57,839 nucleotides of DNA. Origin: Pseudanabaena sp. FACHB-1998. Its GTDB lineage: Bacteria; Cyanobacteriota; Cyanobacteriia; Pseudanabaenales; Pseudanabaenaceae. Location: the NCBI RefSeq assembly GCF_014696355.1, contig NZ_JACJQA010000038.1, forward strand, positions 1-57,839, written 5' to 3'. Under the pieces are notes generated by a model. It was not told the origin of the DNA, did not search any database, and was given only the letters and a program-made list of their open reading frames with translations. Positions 52,779-57,839 of this stretch are shown one piece after another (the first letter of the stretch is position 1; every line of letters begins with the position of its first letter). Position numbers and translations under genes: made by a program.

Positions 52779-54515
52779 ATGATCGACCCGATTGGATACA
52801 TACTTGGAACCAAAGATGCTACACCCCTTGAGTTTTGGGTAGCCGTAAGTGATGGCAAAGTCCTGCGTTTAGATGATGTCGTGCAGGTGAAAACCGATCG
52901 CCCTGACAAAAAAGGTGTCGTGAATTTCTATGGTGTGGTCGATCATGTGCGAACTATCCATGAAGGAACTCAGTTTGATACGGATACATTTCTCGTTACT
53001 AGTGGCAGTATGCCCGTGAATGTCTCCTATGCCGCGCATATCCAAGTTACGCGCATCGAGCCTGAAGAATATTTACCACCCCAGCCTAGCGATGCTGTCT
53101 ATTTAGCGGAAGATGAGGATCTTCGATTTGCGCTGAACTTTGACGGCATGGAGCAGCGTATCTCCGCTGGGATTATGCGAAATGGTAGTCCCGCCTATTT
53201 GAATTATGAATTTATCGATGGCACAAAGGGCGCTCATGTCAATATTTCGGGAATCTCAGGCGTGGCGACGAAGACTTCTTTTGCCCTGTTTATTCTCCAT
53301 TCCATTTTTAATTCGGCGGCACTAGGTTCTAAGAGAGCGAATACTAAGGCTTTGATTTTTAATGTTAAGGGAGAAGATTTATTCTTCTTAGATAAGCCCA
53401 ATAACAAAATGCGGGAAGAGGATCGGGCGAGTTATCGAACGCTCGATCTGCCTGTAGAGCCATTTCGCGATGTCAGATTTTGCGTTGCGCCTAAAAAAAA
53501 TACACAGGAAATTGAGCCCCATCTCGATCAACGCTCCGATAATATTTCCGCCTATGTCTGGGGTATGCGTGAATTTTGTCGCGATCGCCTATTCCGTTTC
53601 TTGTTTGCAGGTGATGATTTAGAGCGAGGGAATATTGGCTTTTTGGCAAGCATTGTCGAGGAGCGTTTAGCGAGATTAGCTGCTGATAATGACAAATATG
53701 ATAAGAAGTTAGGATTTTTACCGAGGGCAAGTCTGGACTTAGACGATCGCTATGGTGAAGATAATAAGGATAAGGTGGAGACTTTTCGAGATTTGATTGA
53801 ATTTCTCGAAGATAAGTTGGTGGAGAATCCTGATCAGAAATGGCTAGGGCGTAATGCTCCAGCCACTGCCGAAGCGCTCACCCGTCGGATGTGGGGAATT
53901 GCCGATGAAATGGGGCATCTGGTGCGCGGCGATCTGCCTGCGGAGGAGTTGCAAAAGTATAAGCTCGATCCCCTTGCGGCAGAATATCAGTTAACGATCG
54001 CGGATATCAACAAGCTCGGCAGTAAAGCTCAAAAGTTTGTGGTGGGAGTACTTCTGCAAAAGCTTTTTATGGAAAAGGAAAAGCGCGGACAATATCCCGT
54101 TGTCTTTATCGTTCTCGATGAGTTAAATAAATACGCACCCAAAGAAGGTCGTAGCCCGATTAAAGATTTGTTAGTAGAAATTGCAGAACGTGGACGATCG
54201 CTGGGCATTATCTTAATCGGCGCACAACAAACTGCTTCCGAAGTCGAGCGGCGAGTGGTTGGACAAGCAGCAGTGCGCGTCGTTGGTCGCCTTGACTCTG
54301 CTGAAGTAGAGCGTCCTGAATACAACTTTTTGACGGGAGCCTGTCGGAAGCGATCGCTTCTTTTAAAGTCTGGCAGTATGTTTATCCATCAGCCCGAAGT
54401 TCCATCGCCTTTATTAGTGGGTTTCCCTTTCCCTGCCTACGCCACGCGCTTACGAGAAGTCCAAATCAATGAAGTGGAGGAGAAGATTCTCAAAAGTAAA
54501 GTTAAGCGTCTGTAA
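52779..54515 (+). CDS. HerA-like hexameric ATPase
   Basis: A 578-residue FtsK/HerA-superfamily ATPase. The N-terminal 95 residues form a beta-rich HAS-barrel-like domain. Walker A is a loose version, G-I-S-G-V-A-T-K-T-S (Lys165, Thr166), where the last Gly of GxGKT is replaced. Walker B is V-F-I-V-L-D-E-L-N-K (Asp447, Glu448), followed by the R-G-R-S-L-G-I-I-L-I-G-A-Q-Q-T-A sensor strand and R-V-V-G-R-L. HerA pumps DNA for NurA-type nucleases in archaeal repair, and HerA-like ATPases are parts of several anti-phage systems. Here an MmeI-like enzyme follows 100 bases downstream. No NurA is visible. Confidence 0.85.
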   Translation: MIDPIGYILGTKDATPLEFWVAVSDGKVLRLDDVVQVKTDRPDKKGVVNFYGVVDHVRTIHEGTQFDTDTFLVTSGSMPVNVSYAAHIQVTRIEPEEYLPPQPSDAVYLAEDEDLRFALNFDGMEQRISAGIMRNGSPAYLNYEFIDGTKGAHVNISGISGVATKTSFALFILHSIFNSAALGSKRANTKALIFNVKGEDLFFLDKPNNKMREEDRASYRTLDLPVEPFRDVRFCVAPKKNTQEIEPHLDQRSDNISAYVWGMREFCRDRLFRFLFAGDDLERGNIGFLASIVEERLARLAADNDKYDKKLGFLPRASLDLDDRYGEDNKDKVETFRDLIEFLEDKLVENPDQKWLGRNAPATAEALTRRMWGIADEMGHLVRGDLPAEELQKYKLDPLAAEYQLTIADINKLGSKAQKFVVGVLLQKLFMEKEKRGQYPVVFIVLDELNKYAPKEGRSPIKDLLVEIAERGRSLGIILIGAQQTASEVERRVVGQAAVRVVGRLDSAEVERPEYNFLTGACRKRSLLLKSGSMFIHQPEVPSPLLVGFPFPAYATRLREVQINEVEEKILKSKVKRL

Positions 54516-54614
54516 TGGAGATCATGGCGATCGCTAAATTCATCACCCCAAAATAGAGATCGCCTCAAATCGTCTCCAAAATGCTAGAATTATCCGAAAG
54601 TTTCAGTTGATATC

Positions 54615-57600
54615 ATGGATGAGCGCGATCGCACTAATATTCAGGGGTTTTTAGCTAAATGGCAAGGCTCACAGGGGAATGAGCGGGCTAATTATCAGAC
54701 TTTTTTTGATGATTTGTGTGGGGCGTTGGGGGTGGAGCGTCCGATTCCTAAGGGGACAGTGAAGGGTGATCCATTTTGTTTTGATAAGGAGATTACGGTT
54801 TTTCATAAGGATCGCAAGGAGACTTCTAATTTTATTGATTTCCATAAAGAGGGCTATTTTTTAATCGAGGCGAAGCAGGGGAGTAATGGCTCTAAGCAAA
54901 GTACGCCGAGGCGGGGGACTGATGGCTATGCGCGGATGATGGAGAAGGCTTTTTATCAGGCTCAGAGCTATACGCTATTTTTGACTAGCAAGCCACCGTT
55001 TTTGATGACTTGTGATATTGGTTCGCACTTTGAGCTATGGATGAGCTTTAGTGGAAACTATGGCGGCTATGGGGCGCGTGAAGTAATTGCGCTTGAGAGA
55101 CTTCTTGATGAGAAGGTTTTTGATCGCTTTGTGGCGATTTTTAGTGATCCGCATAGTCTGAATCCTGAGAAGTATCGAGCGCGGGTGACGCGAGAGGTGG
55201 CTGGGACTTTGGCAAAGTTGGCGAAGTGGCTAGAGGAACAGGGTAAGGAACCGCAGGAGGTGGCAAATTTTTTGATGCGCTGCATTTTTACGATGTTTGC
55301 GGAGGATGTGCGGTTGTTGCAGGGGGATATTTTCACTAAGAATTTAAAGGAGCGTTGGATTCCTGAACCGAGTCGATTTAAGTCTGAGATTGAGAAGCTG
55401 TGGAAGAAGATGAATACGGGCGGCGAGTTTGATTTTGATGTGATTCCGCAGTTTAATGGGAGCTTTTTTGCGAATGCGATCGCCTTTGATTTGCCGAGGG
55501 AACAGCTTGAGGTGTTGTCTGAGGCGGCGCAAAAGGATTGGCGTGAGGTGGAACCTGCGATTTTTGGGACTTTGTTGGAACGGGCTTTGGAGAAGAAGGA
55601 GCGCAGTCGTTTGGGGGCGCATTATACGCCACGCTCCTATGTGGAGAGATTGGTTTATCCTGTGGTAATAGAACCTTTGCGAGAGGAGTGGGAGTCGTTA
55701 GAGCAAGTAGTTGATAAGATTTTAGAACTAAAGGAAGGTCAAGAACAACCAACAAAAGACCAAAGAGATAAGGCGGAGGTAGAGATTCGGGCGTTTTTGG
55801 AGCGTTTGCAAGTGGTGCGGATTCTTTATCCTGCTTGTGGTTCGGGCAATTTCTTGTATGTGACGTTAGATTTAATCAAGACGTTGGAGCAGGAGGTGCA
55901 GATGCGGTTGTTGGATGTGTTGGGGAAGGTGACGACGGATTTGTTGGAAGAGTTCGATCCACGTTTGGCGGGACGAAAGCAGGTGAATCCTTCGCAGTTT
56001 TTGGGTATTGAAATCAATCCAAGGGCGGCTGCGATCGCAGAGTTAGTGATCTGGATTGGTTATTTGCAATGGCATTTTAAGCGCTATGGCACTACGCCGC
56101 CGCCTGAGCCAATTTTGCAGGATTTCCACAATATCGAGTTTCGGGATGCGGTGTTGGCTTACGATGGACGGGAGCTTGATATTGATGCGAAGACGGGTAA
56201 GGTGCGGAGTCGTTGGGGTGGGCGCATGATGAGGCATCCTGTGACGGGTGAGGATGTGCCTGATCCGTCGGATCAGGTTCCTATCTATCGCTACATTAAT
56301 CCGCGTCCTGCGGTGTGGCAAGAGGCTGATTATATTGTTTCTAATCCTCCTTTTATTGGGAAATCGAGACGAAGGACAGCACTTGGAGATGAATATTTAG
56401 AGTGTTTATTTAAGGCTTATCCACAGATGCCAGATGGTGCAGATTTTGTTATGTACTGGTGGTTTAATGCGATAAACATAATCAAACAGAACAAATTAAA
56501 GCGATTCGGTTTCATCACGACTAATAGTATTACCCAGATATTGAATAGACAAGTTATTTCTGAAAATATTAAAGATGATTCTGAATATGAGATTTTATGG
56601 GCGATACCTGATCATCCTTGGGTAGATACAGAAGGAAGTGCGGCTGTAAGAATAGCTATGACTGTTGTTGGAAAAAGAGAAAGGCAACAACCAACTATTG
56701 TTCGAGTTATTCGTGAGGAACGACAGGATGAGGACACAGCGAATTTAACTTTTGAATATCAGAATGTTGGGTTTATACATTCAAATCTTCGTGGAGGTGC
56801 AAAACTTGATCAAGCGAAGTCTTTACAGGCTAATGCTTCTATTTGTTCGGTTGGATTAGTTCTTTTTGGCAAAGGATTTCTTGTTGATGAATCTAAACGC
56901 AAGCAAATTGAACCAGATATATGTCATCCTTTTTTGTCAGGGCGAGACTTAATAAATGGAGTCTTAACTGATTGGGTAATAGATTTTTATCCCCTTGATG
57001 AGTCACAGGCTCAATGCAAAGCGCCTTTAGCTTTTCAACACTTGCTTGAGTATGTAAAGCCTCAACGAGACGAAAGCCGAGATTCTGGAAGTCGAAAAAA
57101 ATGGTGGCGTTTTGGTCGTGATAAGACTGAGATGCGAGCTGCAATTCAAAAATTGGAGCGCTATATTGTTACGTTAGAAGTCAGTAAATATAGAAACTTC
57201 TTTTTTGTGTCATCTGATGTTCGTCCAGATCACAAATTAATAGTAATAGCTATTGACGATGCTTACCATCTTGGAATTCTTTCAAGTTCTACTCATCTCT
57301 GTTGGGCATTAGCTCGTGGCGCACAACTCGGACCAACACCTGTATATGTAAAATCTATTTGTTTCGATCCGTTCCCTTTCCCAGATGCAACATTAGAACA
57401 AAAAGAAAAAATTCGACAACTAGGCGAAAGACTCGATCGCCATCGCAAACAAGTCCAAGCCCAACATCCCAAAATCACAATTACAGGAATGTATAACCTC
57501 CTCGAAAAACTCAGCAAAGGCGAAGACTTCACCGACAAAGATAGAGAATACAACAACAAAGCCCTAGTCTCCACCCTCAAACAAATCCACGACGAACTAG

Positions 57601-57752
57601 ACAACGCCGTTCTAGAAGCCTACGGATGGGAAGATTTAGCCCCTCATCCCCTAACCCCTTCTCCCAAGACGGGAGAAGGGGAACAAGAAACTTCTTCGCT
57701 CCCCTCTCCCCTCTCCCCTTTTGGGAGCAGGGCTATTTCAAGAAAGAGGTAG
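54615..57752 (+). CDS. MmeI-like fused restriction endonuclease-DNA methyltransferase (type IIG/IIL)
   Basis: A 1045-residue protein. The N-terminus carries a PD-(D/E)xK site: F-I-D-F-H-K-E-G-Y-F-L-I-E-A-K (Asp75, Glu85, Lys87). The gamma-class adenine methylase has motif I P-A-C-G-S-G-N-F (406-413) and catalytic S-N-P-P-F (576-580). The following region (about 620-960) should be the target-recognition domain. A single chain cuts and methylates, and may need only SAM. The last 37 residues are encoded by GC-rich palindromic repeats (57640-57733), so the natural C-terminus may have been replaced. Base usage changes near 57385 from AT/G-rich to C/A-rich. The HerA-like gene lies just upstream. 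Confidence 0.88.
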   Translation: MDERDRTNIQGFLAKWQGSQGNERANYQTFFDDLCGALGVERPIPKGTVKGDPFCFDKEITVFHKDRKETSNFIDFHKEGYFLIEAKQGSNGSKQSTPRRGTDGYARMMEKAFYQAQSYTLFLTSKPPFLMTCDIGSHFELWMSFSGNYGGYGAREVIALERLLDEKVFDRFVAIFSDPHSLNPEKYRARVTREVAGTLAKLAKWLEEQGKEPQEVANFLMRCIFTMFAEDVRLLQGDIFTKNLKERWIPEPSRFKSEIEKLWKKMNTGGEFDFDVIPQFNGSFFANAIAFDLPREQLEVLSEAAQKDWREVEPAIFGTLLERALEKKERSRLGAHYTPRSYVERLVYPVVIEPLREEWESLEQVVDKILELKEGQEQPTKDQRDKAEVEIRAFLERLQVVRILYPACGSGNFLYVTLDLIKTLEQEVQMRLLDVLGKVTTDLLEEFDPRLAGRKQVNPSQFLGIEINPRAAAIAELVIWIGYLQWHFKRYGTTPPPEPILQDFHNIEFRDAVLAYDGRELDIDAKTGKVRSRWGGRMMRHPVTGEDVPDPSDQVPIYRYINPRPAVWQEADYIVSNPPFIGKSRRRTALGDEYLECLFKAYPQMPDGADFVMYWWFNAINIIKQNKLKRFGFITTNSITQILNRQVISENIKDDSEYEILWAIPDHPWVDTEGSAAVRIAMTVVGKRERQQPTIVRVIREERQDEDTANLTFEYQNVGFIHSNLRGGAKLDQAKSLQANASICSVGLVLFGKGFLVDESKRKQIEPDICHPFLSGRDLINGVLTDWVIDFYPLDESQAQCKAPLAFQHLLEYVKPQRDESRDSGSRKKWWRFGRDKTEMRAAIQKLERYIVTLEVSKYRNFFFVSSDVRPDHKLIVIAIDDAYHLGILSSSTHLCWALARGAQLGPTPVYVKSICFDPFPFPDATLEQKEKIRQLGERLDRHRKQVQAQHPKITITGMYNLLEKLSKGEDFTDKDREYNNKALVSTLKQIHDELDNAVLEAYGWEDLAPHPLTPSPKTGEGEQETSSLPSPLSPFGSRAISRKR
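57640..57733. repeat. GC-rich palindromic repeats at the 3' end of the MmeI-like gene
   Basis: CCCCTTCTCCC-AAGAC-GGGAGAAGGGG (57655-57681) and CTCCC(CTCTCCC)2CTTTTGGGAG further on. They belong to the same general class as the repeat in leuS. They encode P-L-T-P-S-P-K-T-G-E-G-E and S-L-P-S-P-L-S-P. Confidence 0.7.
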
Positions 57753-57759
57753 AGAGACT

Positions 57760-57839
57760 TTAAGAAATCAAAGACAACATTGCGGGTAAATTATGGGCAA
57801 AATAGTCAATAGCGCCTTTAATTGATTCAAAGCCATTAC
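57760..57839 (-). CDS. Possible C-terminus of a gene entering from the right edge
   Basis: On the minus strand a frame reads N-G-F-E-S-I-K-G-A-I-D-Y-F-A-H-N-L-P-A-M-L-S-L-I-S to TAA. The composition is protein-like and the stop is 8 bases from the convergent MmeI-like stop. Only 25 residues are visible, so the family is unknown. Confidence 0.35.
   Translation of the reverse strand, partial: NGFESIKGAIDYFAHNLPAMLSLIS

Overview
The window looks like a chromosomal segment of a cyanobacterium. The octamer GCGATCGC (HIP1) occurs dozens of times in coding and non-coding DNA. Several genes are cyanobacterial or plastid hallmarks: pxcA (CemA family), the ferredoxin:thioredoxin reductase variable chain ftrV, cyanophycinase, a DUF4327 protein, an SLH-OprB porin, Uma2 and DUF29 proteins, and NB-ARC/WD40 proteins. 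The style (moderate AT content, many long hairpins between genes, short dispersed repeats) fits a filamentous Pseudanabaena-like lineage, but that placement is inference.

Layout. 1-8700: the start of an IS1595-type transposase running off the left edge, a GH19 hydrolase, tRNA-Thr(TGT), a J-domain protein, DUF4327, cyanophycinase, pxcA, a livH-type permease head-to-head with a secreted C39-like protein, and an HNH nuclease gene broken by one stop codon. 8989-22600: mostly housekeeping (two exported TPR proteins, fabG, a cupredoxin, cysA, an M50-type protein without its zinc motif, a stomatin-like protein, ftrV, rsfS, a GNAT, ksgA, and an iron-type porin with a good Fur box upstream). 22874-28205: leuS followed on the same strand by DUF29, an AAA ATPase and a TOPRIM-like protein. 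28433-34629: AIPR protein plus a type III restriction-modification pair. 34696-45714: two Uma2 genes and two related NB-ARC proteins (one with 14 WD40 repeats) that bracket a GH19 enzyme, a C39 peptidase-like protein and a membrane protein. 46563-52678: two related small proteins, a tiny secreted peptide, a glucosaminidase-like protein, msrP, Uma2 and an FAD oxidoreductase. 52779-57752: a HerA-like ATPase and an MmeI-like fused restriction-methylase.

About half of the right-hand 35 kb is therefore plausible mobile-element defence: an ATPase/TOPRIM pair (PARIS/OLD-like), AIPR plus type III R-M, two STAND-type NTPases, and HerA plus a type IIG/IIL-like enzyme. These stand among ordinary genes rather than in one clean island.

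The non-coding DNA is unusually structured. About twenty long, nearly perfect hairpins share a GC-NNN-GC apex but have unrelated arms; four include the stop codon of the preceding gene in their stem. Two dispersed repeat families are also present: element A (about 116 bp, TA-flanked, terminal inverted repeats TATAGCTGTGGTCA) and element B (about 110-123 bp, two hairpins). At 10618-10841 an A copy sits inside a B copy, and the window holds three uninterrupted B copies that show the empty site. GC-rich palindromic repeats also lie inside coding sequence in leuS and at the end of the MmeI-like gene.
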